Below, one piece after another: positions 7,674 to 16,921 of a stretch of 64,000 nucleotides of DNA. A program made the position numbers and the translations under genes. The DNA is taken from positions 2,511,501 through 2,575,500 of the forward strand of contig NZ_CP107929.1 in assembly GCF_036017915.1 (NCBI RefSeq), read 5' to 3'. This stretch comes from Micromonospora sp. NBC_00421. Lineage in GTDB: Bacteria; Actinomycetota; Actinomycetes; Mycobacteriales; Micromonosporaceae. Position 1 is the first letter of the stretch. The number at the start of each line of letters is the position of its first letter. Under the pieces are notes generated by a model. That model made no database searches. It saw nothing but the letters and a program-made list of their open reading frames with translations, and had not been told where the DNA came from.

Positions 7674-8891
7674 CTATCCGCCGGTGCTGACGAAGAGCTT
7701 GTCGATGCCGCGCAGGAACAGGCTCCCGCTGTAGTCAGGCTGCTGGCTGACCGCGAGCCGGGGGAAGCGGGCGAAGAGTCGGGGCAGGCCGATCCGGCCC
7801 TCCAGCCGGGACACCGCCGCACCGAGGCAGAAGTGCGGGCCGACGCCGAAGGCCAGCGACGGGGGGCCGTTCCGGCGCGGGTCGAACCGGTCCGGCGCGG
7901 GGAACCGGCGCGGATCCCGGTTGGCGCCCGCGATGATCAGCAGCACGTTCTCGTCCCGGGCGACCGGCACCCCGCCCAGCTCGGTGTCCCGGGGCGCGGC
8001 GCGGGCCAGGAAGTGCACCGGGCTCTGCAGCCGCAGCACCTCGTCCACGCAGCCCTGGGCCAGGGCGTCGTCGCCGGGCAGCGCGGCCACCGTCTCCGGA
8101 TGGTCCAGCAGCACCGGCAGACCGTTGCTGAACATGTAGACGGTGGTGACGAAGCTGGCGTTGAACAGCACGATCAGGTTGCTGATCAGCTCCTCCTCGG
8201 TCAGGTCGACCTCGCCGGAGTCCAGCGCCTCGACCAGTCCGGAGATCAGGTCCTCGCCCGGCCGGCGACGACGGTGGGCGATCAGGTCCCGGTAGAGCGC
8301 GCGCAACTCCTCGGCGGCCTGGTTGGCCAGCGCCAGCCGCTGCGGGGTCTTGCCGGCCACGTCGAGGAACTCGTCGATCCAGTCGACCCGCTGCCGGTAC
8401 CAGGCCAGTTCGGCCTCGGGAAGACCGATGAACTCGGCCATCACCAGGGCCGGCACCGGGTAGGCGAAGTCCGCGACGAAGTCGACCTCGCCGCCGTCGG
8501 CCCCGGCGTCGGCCATCCGGTCCAGCAGGGTGTCGACCACCCGGACGATCACCGGCTCCAGCGCGCCGAGCCGGCGCGGGGTGAAGGTGCGGGCGAAGAC
8601 GCCGCGCATCCGGCCGTGGTCGGGTGGGTTGACGAACATCATCGACGACTGGAAGGTCCGCAGGATCTCCTGGTCCTGCCAGCCCGGCGGGGGCTGCTTG
8701 TACCACTGCGGGTCGCGCAGCACCTGGTCGACCAGGTCGTAACCGACGGCCACCGCACTGATCGTGCTGTGCTCCGGGCGGGTCGGCACGGCACTGATCG
8801 GCCCGTGCTCGTGCAGGGCCGCGTACCACGGATAGGGGTCTTGCCGGCCGGTGTCGCTGTAGAGGCCGGTCAGGATCTCGTCGACGTCCAC
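7674..8891 (-). CDS. Cytochrome P450
   Basis: 405-residue soluble P450. The heme-ligand block FGVGPHFCLG places the cysteine at C355. EVLR gives the ExxR pair near 284, and the I-helix reads LFNASFVTT at 242-250. The residue before the conserved threonine, normally Asp or Glu in the acid-alcohol pair, is a valine here. A GTG start with GGAGG upstream gives the normal length; the alternative upstream ATG would add about 77 arginine-rich residues with no homologous look. It heads the operon containing hmo and hpgT, so hydroxylation or aryl coupling of the product is plausible. No ferredoxin gene is adjacent. Confidence 0.88.
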   Translation of the reverse strand: MDVDEILTGLYSDTGRQDPYPWYAALHEHGPISAVPTRPEHSTISAVAVGYDLVDQVLRDPQWYKQPPPGWQDQEILRTFQSSMMFVNPPDHGRMRGVFARTFTPRRLGALEPVIVRVVDTLLDRMADAGADGGEVDFVADFAYPVPALVMAEFIGLPEAELAWYRQRVDWIDEFLDVAGKTPQRLALANQAAEELRALYRDLIAHRRRRPGEDLISGLVEALDSGEVDLTEEELISNLIVLFNASFVTTVYMFSNGLPVLLDHPETVAALPGDDALAQGCVDEVLRLQSPVHFLARAAPRDTELGGVPVARDENVLLIIAGANRDPRRFPAPDRFDPRRNGPPSLAFGVGPHFCLGAAVSRLEGRIGLPRLFARFPRLAVSQQPDYSGSLFLRGIDKLFVSTGG

Positions 8892-8955
8892 GATGGTGCT
8901 TCCTCCCCAGGAATGAACGGTGGGGCGGCGGGTCACCCCCGCCACCCCACCGGTG

Positions 8956-10269
8956 TCACAGACCGAGCAGTCGAAGGGGTACGGCGTCCGCCAGCGCCTG
9001 ATTGCCGGCGTCGTTGGGGTGGATGTGGTCACCGGAGTCGTACGCGGGCAGCAGTCGACTCGGCTGCGCCGGATCGCGCAGCACCGCGTCGAAGTCGAGC
9101 AGCCCGTCGAACTCGGTCGCACCCGGGCCCCGCAGCCAGGTGTTCACCGCCTGTCGGGTGGTGTCCTTCTCCGGCGTCCACACCCCCGGGTTGCCGTGCC
9201 CCTCGTACGGGGTCAGGGTGACCGCGAGGCTGCGCAGGCCGCGCGCCTTGGCCTGCTTGTTGATCTGCCGCAGCGAGGCGATGATCCGGTCTGCGGAATC
9301 GTCGGACATCCAGATGTCGTTGATGCCGAGGTGGGTCACCAGGGTCTTCACCCCGGTCTGGGGGAAGACGTCCTCGTTGAGCCGGGCCAGCGCGTTCGGA
9401 CCCAGCTCGTAGTAACCGGGGAAACCACCCGCGCCGGGCTCGGTGCCCTCGTGGTTGAGCCGGTTGCCGGCCAGGCTGAGGTTGAGCACCCCGGGGGTAC
9501 GCACCTCGGGGCGGGCGGCGACCAGCCGCCCGGCGAGCAGTTCCGGCCAACGCTTGTTGGCGTTGACGGTGCTGCCGTTGGCATCCCCGATCGAGTCGCC
9601 GAGCACCACCACCGCGCCCGGGCTCTGCTGGCGCTGCACGTCGATGCCGGACAGGAACATCCAGCAGCAGTCCGGCCGGATGGTGAAGCCGGCGCCGTCG
9701 GCGGCGGTGGTCAGGTCGTTCGCCCCGATGAAGGTGGTCACCTTGGACTGGCCGTGGAAGGTGACCGGCCCGGTGAGCACCGGGAAGTGCAGGGTGACGA
9801 TCAGGTCCTCCTGCTCGGCCACCTGGTAGGTCAACGGGTCGCTGAGCAGTTCGGCGCCCTTGTTCATGGTCGCCGAGGTGGACCCGCCGAACGTCAGCTC
9901 GCGCAGCGTGCCGGGCCGGATGTCCGACCGGTCGGTCAGCGTGGTGAGGTTCGGGCGGGCGACGGTGGCGTGCCCCACCTGCACCGCCTGCTCACCGTAG
10001 AGGTTGCTCAACCGGACCCGCAGCCGCTCACCGCCGACTGTGGTGCGCACGGTCATCCGGATGCTCTGGTTGTTCAGCCCGGTGTTGGTCAGCCCGACGG
10101 TGTTGCCACGGGTGACCGCCGCGGCCCACGTGCCCGCCCACTCTTTATGGGCGGCTGCCCCGCCACGGTCGGAGTCGGACGGCCCGGCGCTGGCCACCAC
10201 CGCCGGGGCGCTCACGACCAGCAACGCGGCCGCGGACGCTATGACCTGCCATCTCTTCGGGGTCGACAT
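8956..10269 (-). CDS. Secreted SGNH/GDSL hydrolase
   Basis: 437 residues with an N-terminal signal peptide (positive MSTPKRW, a hydrophobic run to about residue 28, and an AxA-like site). A roughly 150-residue beta-rich domain starting EWAGTWAAA follows, then a GDSL esterase domain. Block I is VLGDSIGDANGS near 220, block III is GINDIW, and block V is DHIHPNDAG near 419. This two-part design is common in secreted actinobacterial rhamnogalacturonan-acetylesterase-like and lipase enzymes. It lies 64 bases downstream of... the P450 start region on the same strand, so readthrough is possible. It may be resident rather than biosynthetic. Confidence 0.85.
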   Translation of the reverse strand: MSTPKRWQVIASAAALLVVSAPAVVASAGPSDSDRGGAAAHKEWAGTWAAAVTRGNTVGLTNTGLNNQSIRMTVRTTVGGERLRVRLSNLYGEQAVQVGHATVARPNLTTLTDRSDIRPGTLRELTFGGSTSATMNKGAELLSDPLTYQVAEQEDLIVTLHFPVLTGPVTFHGQSKVTTFIGANDLTTAADGAGFTIRPDCCWMFLSGIDVQRQQSPGAVVVLGDSIGDANGSTVNANKRWPELLAGRLVAARPEVRTPGVLNLSLAGNRLNHEGTEPGAGGFPGYYELGPNALARLNEDVFPQTGVKTLVTHLGINDIWMSDDSADRIIASLRQINKQAKARGLRSLAVTLTPYEGHGNPGVWTPEKDTTRQAVNTWLRGPGATEFDGLLDFDAVLRDPAQPSRLLPAYDSGDHIHPNDAGNQALADAVPLRLLGL

Positions 10270-10598
10270 TGAACCTCCATGGTTGGCCGCCCAGGGCCGG
10301 CGTCCATCGACGGCACCGCCCGGACGATGGTCCAGAAACCTAGCCGCGACCTCTGACAGGCGTCAATCGCCCCGATAGACATGATCAAATGTCCATGGTG
10401 GCCGGTGCATCACCGTTCGGCCCTGTCCCCCGGCGATGCCGTCGGCCTAGGCTCGCAGGCGGCGGCGGTGCGGTCGCCCACTTCCCGCACCCCGTCGCGG
10501 GCCGGGCTCTGACCTGCTCGGACGCCATCCCGGCCGGTCGCCACGGCGGGCCCCACCGGGCCGCCGGCGACCCGCCGCATCGACCTGGGGGCTGTGCG
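10270..10598. other. Divergent intergenic region with GACAT dyad
   Basis: 329 bases without a gene, between the secreted SGNH hydrolase and the plus-strand ligase. It contains the dyad GACATGATCAAATGTC at 10378-10393 (five-base arms around GATCAA), in the most AT-rich part. It could be an operator for either divergent unit. No strong -35/-10 pair was found. The remaining sequence up to 10598 is GC-rich and could be an untranslated leader. Confidence 0.35.
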
Positions 10599-12185
10599 AT
10601 GACCGACGGGGCCGACCGATCCACCACCTACGTGCACGACGCGCTGGAGCTTTTCGTCGGGTTCGGCGACCGGGAGGCGCTGGTCGGCGACGGCCGCCGG
10701 CTGACCTACCCGCAGGTCGCCGCCGAGGTACGCGGGCTGGCCCGCGCCCTCACCCGCCACGGCGTACGCCCCGGTGCGGCGGTGCTGGTGATGCTGGGCA
10801 ACGCCGTCGAGGGCCCGCTGCTCCAACTCGCCCTGCACCTGCTGGGCTGCCGGACCATGTGGATCGCCCCGGTGACCTCCCGGCGGGAGATCGACGAGTT
10901 CGTCCGGCTGGCCCGCCCCGACGTGTTCGTGCACCACGCGTACGCCCCCGACGGGCTGGGTGTCGAGATCGCCGCCTCGCTGCCCGGGGTGCCGGTGCTG
11001 CGCCTCGGCGTCGAACTCACCGCCGACACCCCGCCGGTCGGCGCGGAACCCACCGCCGACGCCCCGCCGATCGACCTGCCGGCCGGGGTGCCCGTGCCGG
11101 AGTCGTTCCTGCAGACCAGCGGCACCACCGGCACGCCGAAGCTGGTGCACCACCGGGAGAGCTTCTACCGGCAGGTGCTGGCCCTGGCGGCCGATTTCCG
11201 CGCCGCCGGTTTCCCGCTGCTGCGGCACCTGTCGCACTCCCCGATGTGGCTGGCCAGCGGGCAGATCACCACCCTGTTCAACCTGTTTACCGGCGGGGTG
11301 CTCTTCCTGCGCCAGCAGTGGGACCCGGCCGCGTTCATCGCCACCGTGCACGCCGAGCGGCTCACCTCCACCTTCGTCACCCCGCCGATGCTCTACGAGG
11401 TGCTCGACCATCCGGCCCTGCCCGGCGCGGACTTCTCCGCGATGTTCATGTTCAACGTGGGTGCCGGCCCGGCCGCGCCCGCCCGGCTGCGCCAGGCCGT
11501 CGCCCGGTTCGGCCCGTGCCTGCGCATCGTGTACGGCCTCAGCGAGGCGGTGGTGATCTGCGCCCAGCCCGGTCTGACCGAGGATCCGGCGCACCCGGAG
11601 CGGTTGGGCTCCTGCGGTCGGCCGTACGGGGACGTCACGGTGGAGATCCGCGACGCCGACGGGCGGGTGCTCCCGGCCAATGTCGACGGCGAGGTGTGGG
11701 TGCGCACCCGGCTCAGCTTCCACGGTTACCACGGCCAGCCCGAGCTGACCGCCGAGACGCTCGTCGACGGCTGGGTACGCACCCGCGACATCGGCCACCT
11801 CGACGTCGACGGGTTCCTCTACCTGGTCGACCGGTTACAGGACCGCATCCTCACCCGGCAACGTAGCTGGCCGATCTACTCCCGCCCGATCGAGGACGTC
11901 CTCGCCGGGCATCCGCAGGTCCGGGCGGCGGCGGTGATCGGGGTGCCCGACCCGGTCGCCGGTGAGCTGCCGCATGCGTACGTGGTGCGGGCGCCGGGGG
12001 CGACGGTGACCGGGGCGGAGCTGATCGGGCTGGTCACCGCCGAGCTGAGCGACACCTGGGCGCCGGGTGCGGTGGAGTTCGTCGACGCGTTGCCACTGAA
12101 CCGGTCGGCGAAGGTGGACAAGCGGGCGCTGCGCGACCGGTACGCCGCCGGGCTTCCCGCCGACCCGGTCGGCACCCCGTCATGA
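10599..12185 (+). CDS. AMP-dependent acyl/aryl ligase
   Basis: 528-residue ANL-superfamily enzyme. The ATP-binding P-loop reads QTSGTTGTPKLVHH near residue 172. IVYGLSEAV sits near 310, the YxxGD-like motif is replaced by VRTRDIGH near 390, and NRSAKVDKRAL near the C-terminus contains the adenylation lysine. It should activate a carboxylic acid as the adenylate and load it on CoA or a carrier protein. The ATG at 10599 follows a GGGG-rich site; an earlier in-frame ATG at 10389 would add 70 residues without fold. It overlaps the MFS gene by ATGA. One of three free-standing ligases in the cluster; the substrate is unknown, with hydroxybenzoate-type acids a candidate. Confidence 0.85.
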   Translation: MTDGADRSTTYVHDALELFVGFGDREALVGDGRRLTYPQVAAEVRGLARALTRHGVRPGAAVLVMLGNAVEGPLLQLALHLLGCRTMWIAPVTSRREIDEFVRLARPDVFVHHAYAPDGLGVEIAASLPGVPVLRLGVELTADTPPVGAEPTADAPPIDLPAGVPVPESFLQTSGTTGTPKLVHHRESFYRQVLALAADFRAAGFPLLRHLSHSPMWLASGQITTLFNLFTGGVLFLRQQWDPAAFIATVHAERLTSTFVTPPMLYEVLDHPALPGADFSAMFMFNVGAGPAAPARLRQAVARFGPCLRIVYGLSEAVVICAQPGLTEDPAHPERLGSCGRPYGDVTVEIRDADGRVLPANVDGEVWVRTRLSFHGYHGQPELTAETLVDGWVRTRDIGHLDVDGFLYLVDRLQDRILTRQRSWPIYSRPIEDVLAGHPQVRAAAVIGVPDPVAGELPHAYVVRAPGATVTGAELIGLVTAELSDTWAPGAVEFVDALPLNRSAKVDKRALRDRYAAGLPADPVGTPS

Positions 12186-13558
12186 CCGCCGACGCCGACA
12201 CCGGCCCCCGGACGGCCACCGACCGGCCGCCGACACCACGCCCCGACCGGCCGGCGCAGCCAGGTCTCGACCAGGCGGCGCAGCCAGGTCTCGACGCTGG
12301 GAAGGCGGCGGGTGTCGTCGGATCACCGGCACGACGGGCCGCCCGGCGGGAGCTGGTCACCCTGGTCGCCGCCGACCTGATCTCCAACCTGGGCAGCCGC
12401 ATCTCGGTGATCGCCATCCCCTGGCTGGTGCTCACCACCACCGGCAGCCCGGCCAAGATGGGGATCGTCGCGGCGGCGGAGTTCCTGCCGTACATGCTCT
12501 CCAGTTCGCTTGCCACCCCGTGGGCGGACCGGTTCGGGGTTCGGCGTACCTCCATCGTGGTGGACGCGGCGAGCGCGGCGGTGATCGCCGTGGTGGCGTT
12601 GGCGCCGTGGCTCGGTTTCGGGGCGCTGGTCGCCCTCGTCGCGGTGGCCGGCGGGCTGCGCGGCATCGGTGACCGGGTCAAACACGTGATGTTCCGGCCG
12701 GCGGCGCAGCGCGCCGGGGTGGAGCTGATCCGGCTCACCTCCGCCTACGACGGGCTGCTGCGCGGGGTGGCGTTGTTCGGCACGGTGATCGGCGGTCTGC
12801 TCATCGACTGGGTGGGGGTGACCCGGGCGATCTGGATCGACGCGGGGACCTTCGCGCTCTGCGCGCTGCTGGTCGCGGTGCTGGTCCGACCGCCCGCCAC
12901 CGACGCCCCGGCCGCGCCCCGGGAGGGCTACTTCCGGGCGCTGCGCACCGGCTTCGGTTACCTGCGCACCGACCGGGTGTTGCTGACCATGCTGGTGGTG
13001 GTCTCCGCGTTGAACATGTTCGCCGCCGCCAACACGGCGGTCTGGGTGCCGCTGTGGGTCCGCGACGAACTCGGCGATCCGGCCGGCTTCGGCCTGGTGC
13101 TGGGGGTGTTCGCCGGTGGCGCGCTGCTCGGCAACGTGGTCTTCACGATGCTCGGCCCCCGGCTGCCCAGGACCGTGGTGTTCGCCGTGGGGGCGGCGTT
13201 GAGCGGCGCGCCCCGGTTGCTGGTCCTGGCGCTGACCGACCACCTGGTGGTGGTGCTGGTGGTGACGTTCCTGTCCGGGATCGGGATCGCGGCGGTCAAC
13301 CCGTTGCTCGGTGCCGCCCTCTACGAACGGGTGCCGGACGAGTTGCAGACCCGGGTGCTGGGCATCTCCGGTTCGCTGGCATTCGTCGGGCTGCCGGTGG
13401 GGGCGCTGCTCGGCGGCTGGTCGGTGGCCGCTCTCGGGCTGCGGCCGGCGCTACTGGCAATGGCGGTGGTGTGCGCGGTGCTGACCGTCCTGCCGCTTGT
13501 CGTCGGGCCGCTGCGGATGGGTCGGCCCGCGCCTGCGCCGGCCACCGCGTCAGCCTGA
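12182..13558 (+). CDS. MFS exporter
   Basis: 458-residue major facilitator transporter of the EntS-like (MFS_3) type. The charged loop after TM2 reads PWADRFGVRRTS near residue 115, and about 12 hydrophobic segments follow. The first about 55 residues are polar and Pro/Gln-rich and contain a duplicated AQPGLDQ-like segment encoded by a roughly 24-base tandem repeat at 12255-12302; the first transmembrane segment starts near 62. The start overlaps the upstream ligase stop (ATGA), so ligase and transporter are translationally coupled. It probably exports the cluster product. Confidence 0.87.
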   Translation: MTADADTGPRTATDRPPTPRPDRPAQPGLDQAAQPGLDAGKAAGVVGSPARRAARRELVTLVAADLISNLGSRISVIAIPWLVLTTTGSPAKMGIVAAAEFLPYMLSSSLATPWADRFGVRRTSIVVDAASAAVIAVVALAPWLGFGALVALVAVAGGLRGIGDRVKHVMFRPAAQRAGVELIRLTSAYDGLLRGVALFGTVIGGLLIDWVGVTRAIWIDAGTFALCALLVAVLVRPPATDAPAAPREGYFRALRTGFGYLRTDRVLLTMLVVVSALNMFAAANTAVWVPLWVRDELGDPAGFGLVLGVFAGGALLGNVVFTMLGPRLPRTVVFAVGAALSGAPRLLVLALTDHLVVVLVVTFLSGIGIAAVNPLLGAALYERVPDELQTRVLGISGSLAFVGLPVGALLGGWSVAALGLRPALLAMAVVCAVLTVLPLVVGPLRMGRPAPAPATASA

Positions 13559-13755
13559 CCGAGGGACCACCGACCGCAGCGCCGCCGGCCACCCGGCACC
13601 ACCGCGCCGGTCCGCGGGGCCCGATGCCGGCAACCCCGCCGTGCGGGCGGACAGAAACGGCGGCCGGCGCGACTCGGCGCACCCGGACGACCATCAGGCG
13701 ATCCGAGCGCGTGATGTGGACGACGGCACCGGCCCGGTCGGTTACATTGCCGCCC

Positions 13756-14442
13756 ATGTCATCGACGTTGACCGAAGCCACAGATCCCTATTGCCTGCGC
13801 GAGGGGGAGAGCGCCGCGCTGCTGCGCGACCATCCCTGGCGCCGGTTCGTGGTGCTCGGGGACAGCGTCGCCGAGGGCATGTGCGAGCCGGTCGACGGCT
13901 ACCCGGACGTGCAGTGGGCGGACCGGATCGCGGCCGAACTGTCGGCGGTGCGACCCGGGCTGGCGTACCTGAACCTGGGCCGACGCGGGCTGCGGGCGCA
14001 GCAGGTCCGGGCCGGTCAGCTGGACCGGGCGCTGGCCTTCTCCCCCGACCTGGCGCTGGTGGTCTGCGGCGGCAACGACGCCTTCCGGACGGCGTTCGAC
14101 CCGGACGCGGTCGACACCGAGCTGACCGCGATCGTCGGCGCGCTGCGCGACGCCGGGGCGGACGTGATCACGGTGGGCATGTTCGACGTCTCGCACAGCC
14201 CGGCCGTCCCGGCGGCGCTGCGTCCCGGTCTCGCCGCCCGGATGCGGCTGCTCTCCTCGCGTACCGGCCGGCTCGCCGACCGGTTGGGCGCGCTGCACGT
14301 GCACCTGACCGATCATCCGGCCGGCACCGATCCGTCGATGTACAGCAGCGACGGCCGCCACGGCAGCGCCCGCAGCGACGCCATCGCCGCGGCAGAGACC
14401 ATCCGCCGCCTAGCCACCCACCTCACCGCCCCGACGGGTTGA
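13756..14442 (+). CDS. Cytosolic SGNH hydrolase
   Basis: 228-residue SGNH-fold hydrolase without a signal peptide. Block I is VVLGDSVAEGMCE near residue 33, block II glycine is in NLGRRGLRAQ, block III is CGGNDAFR near 113, and a C-terminal DGRHGS region could supply the catalytic histidine. It was started at the ATG at 13756 because the nucleophile block begins about 30 residues later; upstream codons are arginine-rich and not homologous-looking. The stop codon lies inside the left arm of palindromic repeat copy 3. Acyl-ester hydrolysis is the family reaction; the substrate is unknown. Confidence 0.82.
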   Translation: MSSTLTEATDPYCLREGESAALLRDHPWRRFVVLGDSVAEGMCEPVDGYPDVQWADRIAAELSAVRPGLAYLNLGRRGLRAQQVRAGQLDRALAFSPDLALVVCGGNDAFRTAFDPDAVDTELTAIVGALRDAGADVITVGMFDVSHSPAVPAALRPGLAARMRLLSSRTGRLADRLGALHVHLTDHPAGTDPSMYSSDGRHGSARSDAIAAAETIRRLATHLTAPTG

Positions 14443-14500
14443 TCAAGAAGTTTCGGTCAGGAAATCGGCCCAGGATGACCTAAACCTCTTGATCAACCCG
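14435..14500. terminator. Palindromic repeat copy 3; terminator candidate
   Basis: A 25-base arm at 14435-14459 pairs with 14476-14500 with two mismatches, around a 16-base loop. The core GATCAAGAAGTTTCGGTCA matches the family. The stop codon of the SGNH hydrolase (14440-14442) is embedded in the left arm. It lies between convergent genes. Confidence 0.7.
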
Positions 14501-14591
14501 CGAAGGGCGACCTGGGGGCACGGGAGGAGAGGGAGGGGAGGGGGTGGGAGGGGGGAGGTGGGAGGGGGGTGGGAGGGGGGTGGGAGGGGGG
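14501..14591. other. G-run tract (C-rich on the opposite transcript)
   Basis: About 70 bases of GGGA/GGGGGT runs lie between repeat copy 3 and the ATP-grasp stop. The minus-strand mRNA of the ATP-grasp operon would contain a long C-rich, G-poor stretch immediately after its stop, followed by the hairpin. Such stretches resemble Rho-utilisation sites. The plus strand could instead fold G-quadruplexes. Similar tracts flank the other copies. Confidence 0.5.
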
Positions 14592-15950
14592 TTAGTGGGT
14601 GAGGAGGATGCCGGTTAGGAGGACGCCTCGGGCGAGGTTGAGGACCTCGTCGCAGCCGGGGTAGCCGACCCGGGCGAGGGCACCGGAGCCGGTGCGGCCG
14701 AACAGGTACGGAGCGATGCTGTACGGCACCTCGGCGGTGACCGTCTCGCCGGTCTCGATCTGGACGAAGTCCATCGCCACCCGGTCGGCGGGCATGTACC
14801 GCTGGAGGATGTCGCCGCCCCGGTCGAGGGCCGCGCGCAGGCCGTCGGCCCACTCCTGCGGGCTCAGCTCCCGGCCGATGAGCACGCCGAAGCCGGCGGA
14901 GCCGTCGGCGGGCTTGGCGACCAGGTTCTCCCGGTCGGCCAGCGCCCGGTCCAGGTCGGCGGCGGTGAACGCCACGGTGTGCGGCACGTACCGGCGGATC
15001 AGGGCCTGGTCGTCGGCGGGGAGCAGGTCCAGGTCCTCATAGAGCCAGGCGAAGTTGATTTTGTTACCGAGCAGCCAGGCGGCGGCGCTGACGAACATCG
15101 GCAGGGTGCCCGCGTCGAGCGCCCCGGCCACCGCCTCCAGCCCGGCGCTCGGGGTGACCCGGTTGGGCACGAAGAGCCGGAACAGCGCGTCCACCGGTGC
15201 GCCGCCGACCACCAGCCGCCGGTCGGCGTCCAGGGTGGCCGTGGCGACCGGGGCGATGACCAGGTCGATGCCGAACGGGCGGGCCTGGTCGATCAGCGGG
15301 GAGAGGATCCGGATGAACGTCTCCGGGTCGTCCAGCCCCGGGTAGTCGGCCTCGAAGTCCATCAGCAGCGCCACCCGGGCCCCCTCGGGCAGGCCCAGCT
15401 CGGTGCGGATCGCCACGAACCGCTGGTCCAGCAGGGACGGCGCGGGCCGGGCCGACAGGCCGTCGAGCAGCCCCCGCTCCCGGTACAGCGCGCCGAACCG
15501 TTGGATCACCGTGTCCGCGTCGAAGCCCCCGCCCAGGCTGCTGTCGATGTTGTACTCGACGATCCGCGGCTCCCCACCGGAGAACAGCACATCAGGCCGG
15601 TACGCGGCCAGCAGCGCCTCGGTCAGTGGCTCGTCCTCGTCGAGCAGCCGGGTCTGCCCCACCGGCACACCGAGCAGCGCGCGCAGCTCACCGGCGGTGG
15701 ACGCGCGGCGGCGGCAGGCGTCCAGGATGAGCTGGGCGATCCGGTCGCAGACCTCGTTCAGCTCGCGGAACGCGTCGGCGGTCAACACCGGTGGCCGGGC
15801 CAGCCGCCACTGCTTGTTGTACGTCGCCCGGCCGTGGAAGATCCGTTCCCACTCCTGCGCGCCCGCGGCCACCATCGCCGTACGGGTCGACTCCGGCAGC
15901 TCCGCCCAGGCCCTGCCGGGCTCCGGCCACGGGTAGTTCACATCGATCAT
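14592..15950 (-). CDS. ATP-grasp-type ligase, circularly permuted class
   Basis: 452-residue protein resembling circularly permuted ATP-grasp or glutathionylspermidine-synthase-like ligases. VEYNIDSSLGGG near residue 127 resembles a substrate/metal loop, KPADGSAGFGVLIG near 349 is a glycine-rich nucleotide loop after a conserved lysine, and DFVQIETGE near 400 carries acidic metal ligands. Such enzymes activate a carboxylate as an acyl-phosphate and join it to an amine. It is the last gene of the HmaS - PhyH - DUF3050 - E1 alpha/beta operon and overlaps E1 beta by ATGA. It may form an amide with 4-hydroxyphenylglycine or a polyketide acid, but that is inference. A long C-rich tract follows its stop. 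Confidence 0.7.
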   Translation of the reverse strand: MIDVNYPWPEPGRAWAELPESTRTAMVAAGAQEWERIFHGRATYNKQWRLARPPVLTADAFRELNEVCDRIAQLILDACRRRASTAGELRALLGVPVGQTRLLDEDEPLTEALLAAYRPDVLFSGGEPRIVEYNIDSSLGGGFDADTVIQRFGALYRERGLLDGLSARPAPSLLDQRFVAIRTELGLPEGARVALLMDFEADYPGLDDPETFIRILSPLIDQARPFGIDLVIAPVATATLDADRRLVVGGAPVDALFRLFVPNRVTPSAGLEAVAGALDAGTLPMFVSAAAWLLGNKINFAWLYEDLDLLPADDQALIRRYVPHTVAFTAADLDRALADRENLVAKPADGSAGFGVLIGRELSPQEWADGLRAALDRGGDILQRYMPADRVAMDFVQIETGETVTAEVPYSIAPYLFGRTGSGALARVGYPGCDEVLNLARGVLLTGILLTH

Positions 15951-16921
15951 GGACAGTCCTTGGTCACGTGGTGGATGGCGGCGGCGAGGGCGGCCCGGCC
16001 GGGCTGCACGGCCCGGTCGAGGGCGGGCGAGAAGGGCAGCACCGCGCCGTCCGGTCGGGTGACCCGGCGCGGCGGCGCGGTCAGCGGCACCCGCTCCAGC
16101 ACCGAGGTGATGATCTCGGCGGCGATGCCGCAGGACCGGTTGGAGTCGTCGATCACCACCAGCCGGCCGGTGCGGGACACCGAGTCGACCAGGGCGTCGA
16201 TGTCGAACGGGTAGAGCGTGCGTGGGTCGAACACCTCCACCGACACCTGGTCGGCCAACTCCTCGGCGACGGCCAGCGCGTCGTGCACCAGGTGCCCCAC
16301 GGCGACCACTGTGACGTCGTCGCCGGCCCGCCGGACCATTCCCCGGCCCAGCGGCACCGGGGCGAGGGTGGCGAAGTCGACGTCGTCGCGGACCTCCAGC
16401 GCGCCGGCCGGGGCGAAGACCACCACCGGGTCGTCGTGCCGGATCGCCGACACCAGCAGCCCGTACGCGTCGGCCGGGGTGGCCGGCACCACGGTGACGA
16501 TCCCGACGTGCGCGAAGAGCGAGTACGGGTGGTCGGAGTGCTGCCCCGCCCACCCCGTCCGGGAACCCGACCCGGGCACCAGGTAGGTGACCGGCACCGC
16601 GCACTGCCCACCGGTCATCATCGGGAACTTGTGCGCGTGGTTGACGATCTGCTCGAAGACCAGGAACAGCAGCGACGGGATCTGGAACTCCACCACCGGT
16701 CGCATCCCGGCCAGCGCGGCCCCGGTGGCGAAGCTGGTGAACGCCTGCTCCGACAGCGGGGTGTCGAGCACCCGGTCCGGCCCGAACCGCTTCAGCAGGC
16801 CCGGGGTGACATTGGACGCGCCGACCCGGATGTCCTCCCCGAGCAGGAACACCGCCTCGTCCCGGGTCATCTCGTCGGCAAGCGCCCGGGTCAGCGCCTT
16901 GCGGTACGACAGCCGGGGCAT
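15947..16921 (-). CDS. TPP-dependent 2-oxo-acid dehydrogenase E1, beta subunit
   Basis: 324 residues matching the E1 beta/transketolase-like partner subunit. It begins SYRKALTRALADEM, has GEDIRVGASNVTPG near 28, DTPLSEQAFTSFATGAALAG near 53-72 with the conserved glutamate that activates TPP, EFQIPSLLF near 80, and a C-terminal transketolase domain with VEVFDPRTLYPFD near 230. It starts one base inside the E1 alpha stop (TGATG). No E2 lipoyl acyltransferase or E3 gene is nearby, so it is unlikely to be a normal pyruvate dehydrogenase. In the cluster it could decarboxylate 4-hydroxybenzoylformate or another 2-oxo acid, or transfer a C2 unit to a carrier protein. Confidence 0.87.
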   Translation of the reverse strand: MPRLSYRKALTRALADEMTRDEAVFLLGEDIRVGASNVTPGLLKRFGPDRVLDTPLSEQAFTSFATGAALAGMRPVVEFQIPSLLFLVFEQIVNHAHKFPMMTGGQCAVPVTYLVPGSGSRTGWAGQHSDHPYSLFAHVGIVTVVPATPADAYGLLVSAIRHDDPVVVFAPAGALEVRDDVDFATLAPVPLGRGMVRRAGDDVTVVAVGHLVHDALAVAEELADQVSVEVFDPRTLYPFDIDALVDSVSRTGRLVVIDDSNRSCGIAAEIITSVLERVPLTAPPRRVTRPDGAVLPFSPALDRAVQPGRAALAAAIHHVTKDCP

